Positions 26,107-35,436 are shown, counted from the first letter of the stretch. The stretch is 53,534 bases of DNA from an uncultured Acidobacteriota bacterium (GCA_903847975.1 CAINFC010000316.1:1-53534), one strand, 5' to 3'. Notes: generated by a model from the sequence alone, not told the origin. Numbers and translations are program-made.

Positions 26107-27207
26107 ATGAAAGCGGTATTCATGGCGGCCACGGGCCAGAACGTGGGCAAGACAACCTCCAGCATCGGTCTGATGCATATTTTTGTTTCCGCCGGCCTGC
26201 GCGCCGGATTTATCAAGCCCGTGGGGCAGACCACCATCGACATCGACGAAATCCGGGTGGACAAGGACGCCCTGCTGATGAAGCTGATCTATGACCTGCC
26301 CGACGAGCTGCCGCCGATGAGCCCGGTGTGCGTGCCCTCGGGCTTCACCGCGGAATACCTGAAGAACCGCGACCAGTATACGCACCTGAAGGACAGCATC
26401 GTGGAAGGCTTTCAGACCATCGCCCGGGACAAGGACATCGTGGTGGTGGAAGGCACCGGCCATGCCGGGGTCGGCTCCATCCTCGGGCTGTCCAACGCCG
26501 TGGTAGCCCGGCTGCTGGACATCCCGGTGATTCTCGTGGCCCAGGGCGGGATCGGCAGCAGCATTGACGAGCTGGTGCTCAACGCCGCGCTCTTCGAGCA
26601 GCAGGGGGTGCGGATCGCCGGCGTCCTGGTCAACAAGGTGATCGAAGAAAAATACGACAAGGTCAGGCAGCTGGTCTCCGGAGACCTGCTTTTCAAGGGA
26701 TTCGAGCCGCTGGGATTCATGCCCTTCAAGCCATCCCTGTCCCAGCCGCACGTCTACCAGGTCTGCCGCCGCGTCGGAGCGGAGATCCTCTCCGGAGAGG
26801 ACGAGATGACCGAGTACGTGGAGAACGTGGCCATCGCCGCCATGGAGCCCCAGAACCTGCTGGAAAGGCTTACCCACGGCTCGCTGGTCATCCTCTCCGG
26901 CGACCGGGTGGACAACATCCTGGTGGCCATCAACTATCACCTGCTGGGCAAAAAGCAGCGCGCCAAAATCGCCGGGCTGCTGCTCACCGACGGCATCCGC
27001 CCCGGCCCGTCGATCCTGGACCTCATCCAGCGCTCCGGCATCCCGGTGATGCTTTCCCAGGAGGACACCTACAGCGTCGCCAGCAAGGTGGTCTCCATGA
27101 CCGCCAAGACCCAGTCCACCGATCTGGCCAAGATCGAAGCCATACAGAACATCTACCGGCAGTACGTGGACCGGGACAAGCTCTTTGCCCGCCTGGGCCT
27201 GGCCTGA
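26107..27207 (+). CDS. BioD-like P-loop protein with DRTGG-type C-terminal domain (Pta N-terminal-like)
   Basis: This 366-aa cytoplasmic protein starts with a BioD-like NTPase domain. The P-loop is ATGQNVGKTTSSIG, and other motifs are FIKPVGQT, VVVEGTGHAGVGS and VLVNKVIEEKYDKV. The C-terminal third resembles the DRTGG domain seen at the N-terminus of long phosphotransacetylases (LSGDRVDNILVAI). It lacks the catalytic PTA_PTB domain, so it is not a phosphotransacetylase by itself. Relatives are seen as stand-alone genes in many bacteria with no settled function; a regulatory or acetyl-phosphate-sensing role is speculation. It is probably co-transcribed with the STAS gene. Confidence 0.8.
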   Translation: MKAVFMAATGQNVGKTTSSIGLMHIFVSAGLRAGFIKPVGQTTIDIDEIRVDKDALLMKLIYDLPDELPPMSPVCVPSGFTAEYLKNRDQYTHLKDSIVEGFQTIARDKDIVVVEGTGHAGVGSILGLSNAVVARLLDIPVILVAQGGIGSSIDELVLNAALFEQQGVRIAGVLVNKVIEEKYDKVRQLVSGDLLFKGFEPLGFMPFKPSLSQPHVYQVCRRVGAEILSGEDEMTEYVENVAIAAMEPQNLLERLTHGSLVILSGDRVDNILVAINYHLLGKKQRAKIAGLLLTDGIRPGPSILDLIQRSGIPVMLSQEDTYSVASKVVSMTAKTQSTDLAKIEAIQNIYRQYVDRDKLFARLGLA

Positions 27208-27255
27208 CCCCGGACTCTTTGCCCGGCTTGATGGAGCCGTAAAAAGTAAGTATTG

Positions 27256-27515
27256 TTATGTTCCGCCGTCCCTTACGGGACTTGCGTGTGAACCGCACGG
27301 GGCGAAATAACGGAGATCGTACCGTTGTACTCCGCCATGGCCTTGGGAGACCCCGCGTAAAACGGCACAAGACGGTTATTCCGAGGTAAAGTCCCGGCTG
27401 GGATGGCAGAACCGTACCCGCCCACCGCTTTTTGCTTCTCCCTCAGGCTTGATAATCCGGCAAAAAGTCCCACATCTTCGAATTTCCGTTGGAGAAAGCC
27501 CTGCAAGGGCTTCGT
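27256..27515 (-). repeat. Composite repeat A+B, copy 2 (inverted relative to copy 1)
   Basis: On the minus strand, family A (27514-27460, with the TTCGAAGATG variant) is followed by family B (from about 27412 to 27300), the same order as at 246-460. An extra B start unit, GTTCCGCCGTCCCTTACGGG, lies on the plus strand at about 27260, so this block holds an inverted pair of B starts. It fills most of the 455-base gap before the next gene, and no other gene is supported there. Confidence 0.75.
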
Positions 27516-27541
27516 AATTTTTTCCCGGATTATCAGGCTTG

Positions 27542-27602
27542 AGGAAGCTGCAAAAAGTCTTCATTTCGCCCCTTCAGGGCTTTTCTGAGACTTTTGGCGA
27601 GG
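27542..27602. repeat. Repeat remnant
   Basis: GCAAAAAGTCTTCATTTCGC, a CCCTTCAGGGC hairpin and a TTTTCTGAGACTTTTGGCGA segment echo parts of family A but are rearranged. It lies just before the WbsX-type gene. Confidence 0.4.
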
Positions 27603-27662
27603 CCGGGAAGCTTGATGGAACGGACTTCGGTGGGATACCATTTTTCCGCGAGGAGAAAAACT

Positions 27663-28913
27663 ATGAAAAAAACCTCCGTCCTTTTGACTGCATCGATCCT
27701 GGCAACAGCCCTGTTCTCCCCGGCAGGCCATAGCCGTGGGGGACAAGGCAAACCTGCCGCCGCCCGCAGCGAAACCGTCACCGTGGCCGCTTACTATTTC
27801 CCCAACTACCACACCGGCGACCCCCGCAACGATCAAAACAAGGGAGCGGGATGGAGCGAGTGGGAACTGGTGAAGGCCGCCCGTCCCCGGTTCGAAGGTC
27901 ACCCGCAGCCGAAGATTCCGGCCTGGGGATACACGGACGAAAAGGATCCGGAGGTCATGGCCCGGAAGATCGCGGCGGCGGCCGGTCACGGCATCGATTG
28001 TTTTATTTTCGACTGGTACATGTATGAAGACGGCCCGTTCCTGAACCGCTGCCTGGATGAGGGGTTTTTAAAAGCGAAAAACAGCCGGCAGTTGCGTTTT
28101 GGCCTGATGTGGGCCAACCATGACTGGCTGGAAATTCACCCCTATGTGCGGGGATCCGCCCAAAAGCTGCTATATCCGGGCAAGGTTTCACCGGCCCGGT
28201 TCGAGGCGATTGCCGAGCACCTGGTGCGGCAGTATTTCACCCGGGCAAATTACTGGCTCATCGATGGCCAGGCCTACTTTTCGGTGTATGACGTCCAGAA
28301 ATTCGTGGAAAGTTTCGGCAGCCTGGAGGCAACCCGGGGGGCCATGGACCGGCTGAGGGAAAAGGCCGTGGCCGCCGGACTGAAAGGGGTTCACTGGAAC
28401 CTGGTGGCCTGGGGGAATCCGGTGCTTCCCGTGGAAAAGCCGCCCGCCAACCTTTCCGGGCTGATCGCCCGGCTGGGATTCGATTCCGCTACCTCCTATG
28501 TCTGGATCCATCACACCCGGCTTCCGGAAAGACAGACGGACTATAACTGGGTTCGAGACCGCTACCTCGAGCACTGGGACCGGGCCAAAAAAGAGTACGG
28601 CGTCCCCTATTTTCCCAATGTCACCATGGGCTGGGATTCAAGCCCGCGCTGCGACCTGAAATCGGAATGGGCCAATGTCGGCTATCCGTTCATGAATACC
28701 ATCGGCAACAACACTCCCGAACATTTCCGGACCGCCCTGCAGATGACCCGGGAAAAACTGCTCCGCGATCCCGATGGCCCGAGGATTCTCAATATCAACT
28801 GCTGGAACGAATGGACCGAAGGAAGCTACCTGGAGCCCGATACCCAAACCGGAATGAAGTACCTGGAGGCGGTCCGGAATGTATTCCGGAAGGCCGGCCG
28901 CTTGCCGCTTTGA
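27663..28913 (+). CDS. WbsX-type / GH99-like protein (exported)
   Basis: This 416-aa protein begins with a signal peptide (MKKTSVLLTASILATALFSP). The mature part matches the WbsX-like family, a TIM-barrel group related to glycoside hydrolase family 99. Motifs include AAYYFPNYHTGD, WGYTDEKDPEVMARKIAAA, GIDCFIFDWYMYEDGP, LMWANHDWLEIHP and near the end LNINCWNEWTEGSYLEPD. Family members are annotated either as glycosyltransferases or glycoside hydrolases; a hydrolase is more likely given export. The start follows GAGGAG. Its 3' end overlaps the convergent peptidase gene by 119 bases. Confidence 0.88.
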   Translation: MKKTSVLLTASILATALFSPAGHSRGGQGKPAAARSETVTVAAYYFPNYHTGDPRNDQNKGAGWSEWELVKAARPRFEGHPQPKIPAWGYTDEKDPEVMARKIAAAAGHGIDCFIFDWYMYEDGPFLNRCLDEGFLKAKNSRQLRFGLMWANHDWLEIHPYVRGSAQKLLYPGKVSPARFEAIAEHLVRQYFTRANYWLIDGQAYFSVYDVQKFVESFGSLEATRGAMDRLREKAVAAGLKGVHWNLVAWGNPVLPVEKPPANLSGLIARLGFDSATSYVWIHHTRLPERQTDYNWVRDRYLEHWDRAKKEYGVPYFPNVTMGWDSSPRCDLKSEWANVGYPFMNTIGNNTPEHFRTALQMTREKLLRDPDGPRILNINCWNEWTEGSYLEPDTQTGMKYLEAVRNVFRKAGRLPL

Positions 28914-30558
28914 ACGGGGAGCCGGGCTTCCATTCGGGAAGGCGGTCCGACTGGGCTACCCGCCAGCCCACCAGGAAATAAAACTGCAGGTCCTCCACCG
29001 CGCCCGACAGGTCCCAGTCCGGACGGATCCGGTCGGAGGGCTTGTGGTAGTCGTTGGCGATGTAATCCTCGGTGATCTTTTTCCCGTATTCCGGAGGCCG
29101 GCCGATGTAGTCGACGCCCCCGCCGCTGGCCAGGGCGGGCACGCCTTTTCGGGCAAAGGGAAAGTGGTCCGACCGGAAATAGGATCCTTTTTCCGGGGTC
29201 GGGTCAGGAACCAGAACCCGCCCCTGTCCGGAGGCCACCTGCCGGGCGACATCATCCAGATCCGAATAGCCCAGGCCGGTCACGGTAATGTCCCTGGTTT
29301 TGCCGTGCACGTTCAGTCCGTCCATATTGATCACCGCCGCCGTCCGGGCCAGCGGGAACAGCGGATGGCCGGCATAGTATTCCGAGCCCAGCAGCCCCTG
29401 CTCTTCGGCGGTCACCGCCAGAAACAGGACGGACCGCCGGGGCTCCATGCGGCCTTCGGTGAAGGCGCGGGCCAGCTCGATCAGTCCGCCGATTCCCGTG
29501 GCATTGTCCACGGCTCCGTGGTACACGCGGTCTCCCCCGACCTCCGGCCCGATCCCCAGGTGGTCCCAGTGGGACGTGTAAATCACGTACTCGCCCTTCC
29601 GCCCGGGATCGACCCCTTCCCGGATGCCGGCAACGTTATGGGATTCGACGGTTCGCAGCGAATTGCGCAGCGCGACCGAAACCTGCACGCCGAGGGACCT
29701 GGGCTGGAACTGTCTCTGCAGAGCCTCCTTCTTGAGGCGATCGTAGTCCTGGCCGGCCAGGGCCATCAGTTTCCTGGCCTGCTCCAGGCTGATCCAGCCT
29801 TCGATGGCCGCTCGTCCCCGGTTTTGGTCCGCGGTCACCAGGTCAAACTGTTCGGTAACTTTGTTCTGCACCACGGCAAAGGGATAGCCGGCCGGGCCGG
29901 TTTCGTGCACAATCAGAACCGCCGCCGCGCCCAGGCGGGCTCCCTGTTCGTACTTGTAGGTCCAGCGTCCGTAATAGGTCATGGCCTTGCCGCCAAACAG
30001 GTTCGGATCCAGGCGGTCCGGGGCGGCGGGGTCCGGTACGGGCGGATCCCCCACGAGCACCACCAGGGTTTTACCCTTCAGATCGGTCCCTTTGAAATCG
30101 TCCCACTGAAACTCCGGAGCCTGAATCCCGTAGCCGGCAAAAACCACCTCGGAACGATCCACCCGGACCTCTTCGGTGACCCGCTTGGTCCAGGCGACAA
30201 AATCGTCCTTAAACCGCAGGACCTGCTCCCGTCCGTCCTTCTGGAAGCGCAGCAGGGCGCCGGGCGCCGGGGTGATTCCCACCAGCGGGACCTTCTGCAG
30301 GAAAGAGCCGTCGGCCCCGGCCGGCTTGAGTCCCGCCTTGCGGAACTGATCGACGATGTAGCGGACGGTCCGCTCCTCCCCCGCCGTTCCCGGCGAGCGC
30401 CCTTCATATTCGTCGGAAGAGAGAATCCGGACATGCTCCAGCAAGGCCGGTCCGCTGATCCGGGGAACGTCCGGGCGGATCTCTCCGGCCGGCTGGGCGA
30501 TGATCGGAAGAACGGACAAACAAAGCAACAGGACCAGGCTGCATCTGCGATAATTCAT
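28795..30558 (-). CDS. Secreted M28-family aminopeptidase
   Basis: This 587-aa exported zinc peptidase has a signal peptide (SLVLLLCLSVLPIIA) and a PA-type insert around residues 120-260. The M28 core has the zinc/catalytic residues in YTSHWDHLG, YHGAVDNATG, AVTAEEQGLLGSEYY, INMDGLN and the last His in ANDYHKPSD. Such enzymes release N-terminal amino acids from peptides in the periplasm or outside. The final ~36 residues are Ser/Arg/Pro/Gly-rich and are encoded opposite the end of the WbsX-type gene, so they look like a read-through extension. It lies 27 bases after the Tat-exported isomerase-like gene, probably the same operon. Confidence 0.93.
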   Translation of the reverse strand: MNYRRCSLVLLLCLSVLPIIAQPAGEIRPDVPRISGPALLEHVRILSSDEYEGRSPGTAGEERTVRYIVDQFRKAGLKPAGADGSFLQKVPLVGITPAPGALLRFQKDGREQVLRFKDDFVAWTKRVTEEVRVDRSEVVFAGYGIQAPEFQWDDFKGTDLKGKTLVVLVGDPPVPDPAAPDRLDPNLFGGKAMTYYGRWTYKYEQGARLGAAAVLIVHETGPAGYPFAVVQNKVTEQFDLVTADQNRGRAAIEGWISLEQARKLMALAGQDYDRLKKEALQRQFQPRSLGVQVSVALRNSLRTVESHNVAGIREGVDPGRKGEYVIYTSHWDHLGIGPEVGGDRVYHGAVDNATGIGGLIELARAFTEGRMEPRRSVLFLAVTAEEQGLLGSEYYAGHPLFPLARTAAVINMDGLNVHGKTRDITVTGLGYSDLDDVARQVASGQGRVLVPDPTPEKGSYFRSDHFPFARKGVPALASGGGVDYIGRPPEYGKKITEDYIANDYHKPSDRIRPDWDLSGAVEDLQFYFLVGWRVAQSDRLPEWKPGSPFKAASGRPSGIHSGPPPGTSFRFGYRAPGSFLRSIRSSS

Positions 30559-30585
30559 GGCATCTTCTCCGGGAAACAGAAACGT

Positions 30586-31743
30586 TCAATCCAGGGCGGC
30601 CAGGACCGCTTCCATGGCCTGCAGGGACCCCTGCACTCCGTCGGCTTCCTCCTCGAACTCCGGAGCGTAATAGCCGCGGTAGTTGGCATTCTCCATGATC
30701 CGCACGCAGCGGGCCAGATCGACGTTCGGGAAGCGGGTCCAGCGCTTGGCATGCACCATGGAGGAAGCCAGGGGAGCCAGAACCTCCAGCCCGTGATACA
30801 GCATGTACTCGTGCTCCCAGTTGCAGAAATCGGGAGAAGCCTCGCAATAGGGGTTGGCCACCTCATGAATGATGATCCAGATGTTCATGGGATCGGCTGC
30901 CAGCCCCCAGTGGTTTTCGATGGTCACCTTGACTCCTACTTTTTCCCCGTACTCGGCCAGTTCCTTGAAGGATTCGATGGCCTTTTTCAGGTAGGGCACC
31001 ACCTGCCGGTTTTCCGGGTACCCCAGTTTCGGATCGATTTCCGCCGCGGGGATGATCCGCGGCCCGCCGGTGTTGCAGCGCATGGAAATGCAGCCGATCT
31101 GGTGCGCTCCGTCCAGCCATGCTTTGCCGACCCGGATTCCCTCCCGGCGCTTTTCCTCATCCAGGTCCGCCAGGTTCCGCGGAGCATTGTTGGAGATGTG
31201 CTTGGCGTAGACGCCGGCGGCGGCGATCCGGGCCGCCAGATTGTCCAGGTATCGCCGGGAGGAGGAAGCGGCGGGATCGAATTCGCCGGGGCGCTTCTGC
31301 CCGTTCCCCTCCCGTACCGCGAACTGGCTGTCGTCGGCCAGGTCCCCGAAGTGCCCGGAAAACAGATCCATCTTGGTCACGCCAGGATAGGTGTTTCGGG
31401 TAAACTGCGGAAAATCCAGCAGGGTGATTTCCCCATATTTTTTCTTCCACTGGTCCCGCTCCTGCTGAAACCGCGCCCAGCGCTGCTTCTGCTCTTCGTT
31501 CATGGCCCCCGGGGTCCGGAATTCGCGCTGCTTGAACAAGTGGCGCACCGACCAGCAGTTGGAGGCGATGCGCTTCAGCTTGTCTTCCCGGGAAGTGCCG
31601 GCCCGGACCGGGCGGGTTTCGGTCTGCAGCGCTGCAGCCGCCGTGCCGGCGGCCACATACCCAGAGCCGGAGCGCCGCAGAAACTCCCGGCGGCTGGCCA
31701 GAGACCGTCGAAGTTCGGTTACCTGTTCCAAGATTTTTTTCAT
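30586..31743 (-). CDS. Tat-exported sugar phosphate isomerase/epimerase-like TIM-barrel protein
   Basis: This 385-aa protein has a twin-arginine motif, SRREFLRRSG, near residue 17, followed by a short hydrophobic stretch (GYVAAGTAAAAL), so it is predicted to be folded in the cytoplasm and exported. The barrel carries xylose-isomerase-like features: AKHISNNAPRN, CISMRCNTGGPRI, VKVTIENHWGLAADPMN and YYAPEFEEEADG. The biochemical reaction is unknown; metal-dependent sugar isomerisation or epimerisation is typical. The start at 31743 follows AGGAGA; an upstream in-frame start lacks such a site. It is the first gene of a probable two-gene unit with the M28 peptidase. Confidence 0.88.
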   Translation of the reverse strand: MKKILEQVTELRRSLASRREFLRRSGSGYVAAGTAAAALQTETRPVRAGTSREDKLKRIASNCWSVRHLFKQREFRTPGAMNEEQKQRWARFQQERDQWKKKYGEITLLDFPQFTRNTYPGVTKMDLFSGHFGDLADDSQFAVREGNGQKRPGEFDPAASSSRRYLDNLAARIAAAGVYAKHISNNAPRNLADLDEEKRREGIRVGKAWLDGAHQIGCISMRCNTGGPRIIPAAEIDPKLGYPENRQVVPYLKKAIESFKELAEYGEKVGVKVTIENHWGLAADPMNIWIIIHEVANPYCEASPDFCNWEHEYMLYHGLEVLAPLASSMVHAKRWTRFPNVDLARCVRIMENANYRGYYAPEFEEEADGVQGSLQAMEAVLAALD

Positions 31744-31833
31744 TCCGTTTCTCCTGTTTCCTTTGGAAAATTCACTCGGGCCCAGCAATGATAGCCTGAA
31801 GCCACCGGGAAGAAAAGCGGCCCGCAGCAGCCG

Positions 31834-34365
31834 TTAGGCCCTGCGGACCGCACCGGAGGCACTTTTCTTTTTGGTGTGGCGCGTCGGGCTGGCCTCCAGG
31901 GGGTTCTCCGGCCAGGGGTGGCGCGGGTAGCGGCCCAGGAGCTCCTTGCGCACCGCGCGGTAGCCGGAGCGCCAGAAACCGGCCAGATCCCGGGTGATCT
32001 GCGCCGGGCGCCCGGCAGGCGAGAGGAGGTGCAGCAGGACCGGGATCCGTCCTCCGCCCACCTGCGGCGTCTCGGTACACCCGAACATCTCCTGAATGCG
32101 CACCGCCAGGACCGGCGGGCCCTCCGCCGGGTACTCGACCCGGAGCCGCGATCCGCTGGGCACGGAAAGGTGCGTGGGAGCCAGCTCCTCCAGCCGCCGG
32201 CTCTGCCAGCGATCGAGACGGCTCGCCAGGATGGCCTCCAGGTCCAGGCGGCGCAGTTCCTCGATCCGCCGGATCCCGGCGAGCCAGGGGCCCAGCCAGT
32301 CCTCCAGGGAGGCCATCAGCCGCTCTTCCGAAAAATCCGGCCAGCGCCCTTCCTCTTCCGGAATGCCCTGCACGAAACGCACCCGCGCCAGCCACCGGTC
32401 GGCCGCCTCGCTCCATGGCAGCCAGCGCAGCCCCTCGCGGCGAACGGCTTCCAGCCAGGCAGCCTGACGCTCCTCCCCGGAAAGATCCTCCAGCGGAGCG
32501 GTGCGCACCACCAGCCGGCCCAGCATCTGCCGCCGGGTGGCGCGGACCGCCTGCAAATCCGCATCCCAGGCCACCGCCCGTTCTTCGGTCATGTGCGGGC
32601 CGAACTGCTCGAGGAGATCTTCCCGGCTCAGAGGGGCCGCCAGAAAGATGCGCGCCGACTCGGCCCCGGCTTCCAGCGAGGCCGCCACGATGAACTCGCT
32701 GCCGCTCAGCGTGCCGGCCCCCGGCAGCAGAGCCCCCTGGCCTCCACGGAGAAGGTATTCCGCGGTTCGGCCCGCCCTTCTTTGGGCTATCCGCTCGGGA
32801 TAGGCAAAAGCCAGCACTCTGCCTGCCTCCTGGGGCAGCACCTGTCCCGCGGGAACCGCCAGCATGCGCTGCCAGCGCCACGCGGTTTGACGGAGGGCAT
32901 GAATCGTCCCCGAAGCACGACCGGGAGAATCCCGTACCGATTCCGACTCGAAGAGCTCCAGCCGCGAGCGGATATCCGGGTCCGCCTCGCCATCTCCCTT
33001 TCCCAGCACCTCCCGCTCTCCCAGCAGCGCCGCCAAAGCGCAGCCGGTCGGCCCCATGCCCCGCTCCGCGGCCCGGAGCATCATGTGCGCCAGGCGCGGG
33101 TGCGTCCCGAGCCGGGCCATCCGGCGGCCGTGCCCGGTGATTCTCCCGGCCGGATCGACGGCCTCCAGAGACCGCAGGAGGCCGAGCGCGGACTGCCAGG
33201 ATTCCTCCGGAGGAACATCCGCCCAGCACAGCTCCGCCGGGTGGCGCACTCCCCAGAGGGCCAGCTCCAGCGCCAGGCCGGCCAGGTCGGCGCTCCGGAT
33301 TTCCGGCAAGGCGTGCGGCTTGAGATGCCGGTGCTCCATTTCCGACCAGAGCCGATAGCAGACACCCGGGGCCGTGCGGCCGGCCCTCCCCCGGCGCTGC
33401 TCCGCGGAAGACTGCGCAATGCGCACCGTAGCCAGCCGGGTCAAACCGGAATTGCGATCCAGCAGCGGAATCCTCTGCCGGCCGCTGTCGATCACCGTCC
33501 GGATGCCCTCGATGGTCAGGCTGGTCTCGGCGACCGGGGTGGACAGGACGACGCGGCGGACTCCCTGCGGGCAGGGCTGGAGGGCCGATTGCTGCTGCGG
33601 CAGCGGCAGGCGGCCATAAAGCGGTCGGATGGCCAGGCTTCCCGCCGGATACCGCTCCTCCAGGCGCCGCTCCAGGCGGTGGATTTCCCGCTCTCCGGGA
33701 AGAAAAACGAGAATATCTCCGCTCTCCTCCCGCAAGGCCTTTTCAATGGCCCGCTCCCAATCCTCCTCCCCCCGGCCGCTCCGCGGGGTGCCCAGATATT
33801 TCACCTCCACCGGAAAACAGGGAACCTCCAGCGAAAGAAGGCAGGGACGGGGCAGCAATCGGGCGATCTTTTCGCCGTCCAGAGTGGCGGACATGATCAG
33901 CAGCCGCAGGTCCGGGCGGATCTGTCGCTGGGCGTCCAGCACCAGGGCCAGGCCCAGGTCGGCATGCAGGCTTCGCTCGTGGAACTCGTCGAACAGGACC
34001 AGGCCGATGCCCTCCAGCCCGGGATCCTCCTGCAGGCGGCGTGTCAGCACGCCCTCGGTGACCACTTCGATGCGGGTTCTGGCGCTGACCAGCCTCTCCA
34101 GGCGGACGCAGTAGCCGATGGTCTCTCCCAGGCGCTCGCCCCGCCGGCCGGCCATGAAAGAGGCGCACATCCGGGCGGCGATGCGTCGCGGCTCGAGGAG
34201 GATCATTCCCTGGCCATCCAGCCACGGCTCATGGAGCAGGGCCGGGGGAATCCGGGTGGTTTTCCCGGCGCCGGGAGACGCCTGCAGGACGACCTGCCTT
34301 CCCTCCCGCAGCGCCTGCCGGACGTCCGGCAGCAGCGCCTCTACCGGGGAGAGCGGCAGGGACAT
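31834..34365 (-). CDS. hrpB: ATP-dependent RNA helicase HrpB
   Basis: This 843-aa DEAH-box helicase has Walker A ASPGAGKTTRIPPALL, motif II DEFHERSLHADLGL, motif III SATLDG, and motif VI SSAEQRRGRAGRTAPGVCYRLWS. The C-terminal half holds the HrpB-type domain with LPLHWPSG-equivalent region LSVPSGSRLRVEYPAEG and FGCTETPQVGGGRIPVLLHL. HrpB is a non-essential bacterial helicase of unclear role. The ATG at 34365 has GAGGAG eight bases upstream and is preferred to a GTG nine bases earlier. It lies 69 bases after the GAF-GGDEF gene and may share its transcript. Confidence 0.95.
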   Translation of the reverse strand: MSLPLSPVEALLPDVRQALREGRQVVLQASPGAGKTTRIPPALLHEPWLDGQGMILLEPRRIAARMCASFMAGRRGERLGETIGYCVRLERLVSARTRIEVVTEGVLTRRLQEDPGLEGIGLVLFDEFHERSLHADLGLALVLDAQRQIRPDLRLLIMSATLDGEKIARLLPRPCLLSLEVPCFPVEVKYLGTPRSGRGEEDWERAIEKALREESGDILVFLPGEREIHRLERRLEERYPAGSLAIRPLYGRLPLPQQQSALQPCPQGVRRVVLSTPVAETSLTIEGIRTVIDSGRQRIPLLDRNSGLTRLATVRIAQSSAEQRRGRAGRTAPGVCYRLWSEMEHRHLKPHALPEIRSADLAGLALELALWGVRHPAELCWADVPPEESWQSALGLLRSLEAVDPAGRITGHGRRMARLGTHPRLAHMMLRAAERGMGPTGCALAALLGEREVLGKGDGEADPDIRSRLELFESESVRDSPGRASGTIHALRQTAWRWQRMLAVPAGQVLPQEAGRVLAFAYPERIAQRRAGRTAEYLLRGGQGALLPGAGTLSGSEFIVAASLEAGAESARIFLAAPLSREDLLEQFGPHMTEERAVAWDADLQAVRATRRQMLGRLVVRTAPLEDLSGEERQAAWLEAVRREGLRWLPWSEAADRWLARVRFVQGIPEEEGRWPDFSEERLMASLEDWLGPWLAGIRRIEELRRLDLEAILASRLDRWQSRRLEELAPTHLSVPSGSRLRVEYPAEGPPVLAVRIQEMFGCTETPQVGGGRIPVLLHLLSPAGRPAQITRDLAGFWRSGYRAVRKELLGRYPRHPWPENPLEASPTRHTKKKSASGAVRRA

Positions 34366-34434
34366 GCGCACCACTCCTCAGGCCCCGCCGGAAAGGCTCG
34401 GAGCCGGCAGCCCGGCAGGGCAGGCCATGCCCGT

Positions 34435-35430
34435 CTACCCGCGTTCAAAGCAGAACACCTGGTTGCGGCCGGAACGCTGCGCCTCGAAAAGGGCCTGCTT
34501 GACCGTCTGCACCAGCCTCCGATTGGCTTTCCCTTCGTGCAGGTACACAGCCAGCCCGGTGCTGATCGTGGTCTGAATCCGCTCCGAAGTAAAGCTGCTT
34601 TCCTGTACCGACCGCTTCAGCCGGTCGGCATATTCCAGCGCCTCCTCAAGCTGGGTATTGGCACGCAGCAGGATGAACTCGTCAAATCCGTAGCGCCCCG
34701 CCGAATCGATGTGCCGCAGAGTTCCCTTGACCAGTTTTCCGAGTTCCGCCAGAAACTTTCCGGCCAGATCCAGGCCGTAGGTGTTGACGATGCTCTTGTA
34801 GTTGTCGACATCCAGGAGGAGCAGGGCAAAATTTTCACGGGTATCCTCCACCCGCTCCATGGCGGCGTTCAGCCGTTCCAGGAAATGGCCGTAGCGGTGC
34901 AGCCCGGTTTCGTGGTCGACAATTTCCAGCCGGACATTGTCGTCGTGCAGCCGGGACTTGTGGATGGCCAGAGCGGCCATATCGGCGAAGGCCTGCAGGC
35001 CGGGCAGATCTTCGGCCCGGAGGCGCTCCTTCTCCCGGCTGTCGACATGCAGAAAGCCGAGGGTCTGATGATCGATGGCCATCTGCAGGCAGGCACAGGA
35101 AGCGAAGGGATGCTCCAGCTGGAGCTCCTGGGCCAGCACGCCCTGCCCGGAAGCATCGCTCACCAGAATCGGCTTGCCGGTCCACAGCAGTTCTCCGATG
35201 GCGCCGGTGGCCAGCTTCCGGCGGTATACCTTGCAATAGGTGTAGGAAATGCCGTGGCAACACTCAATGCTCAGGTATTCCGTCCTGTTGTCGATGAGCA
35301 CAACCGCGCAAGTTTGGCAATGGAACAGCCCGACGACCTTCTCCACCAGGGTGTGTAATACTTTCTGGTACTGGTTGGTAGCGGTAGCCAGATGCAAAAC
35401 ATCCGATAGACAATTAAGGGTGGTATTCAT
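34435..35430 (-). CDS. GAF-GGDEF protein with degenerate active site
   Basis: This 331-aa protein has a GAF domain (residues ~20-160, with several Cys/His such as ECCHGISYTYC and CACLQMAIDHQTLGFLHVDS) and a GGDEF-fold domain (~165-331, starting DHETGLHRYGHFLERL). Where diguanylate cyclases read GG(D/E)EF, this one reads GFDEF (in GRYGFDEFILL), so the second Gly that packs on the GTP is lost. The metal-binding Asp in LLLLDVDNYKSIVN is kept. Cyclase activity is doubtful; GTP or c-di-GMP sensing is possible. No ribosome site precedes the ATG, and a -10 box ends seven bases upstream, so the mRNA is probably leaderless. Confidence 0.88.
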   Translation of the reverse strand: MNTTLNCLSDVLHLATATNQYQKVLHTLVEKVVGLFHCQTCAVVLIDNRTEYLSIECCHGISYTYCKVYRRKLATGAIGELLWTGKPILVSDASGQGVLAQELQLEHPFASCACLQMAIDHQTLGFLHVDSREKERLRAEDLPGLQAFADMAALAIHKSRLHDDNVRLEIVDHETGLHRYGHFLERLNAAMERVEDTRENFALLLLDVDNYKSIVNTYGLDLAGKFLAELGKLVKGTLRHIDSAGRYGFDEFILLRANTQLEEALEYADRLKRSVQESSFTSERIQTTISTGLAVYLHEGKANRRLVQTVKQALFEAQRSGRNQVFCFERG

Positions 35431-35436
35431 ATCTAA

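Noticed and set aside
28879-31791. A 970-codon plus-strand frame opposite the M28 peptidase and isomerase-like genes
   Set aside because: It is antisense to genes with clear motifs and signal peptides; no ribosome site or domain is visible.
31876-35358. An 1160-codon frame on the plus strand opposite hrpB and the GAF-GGDEF gene
   Set aside because: It is antisense to well-defined proteins; composition (Gln/Arg/Gly-rich) is that of a shadow frame.
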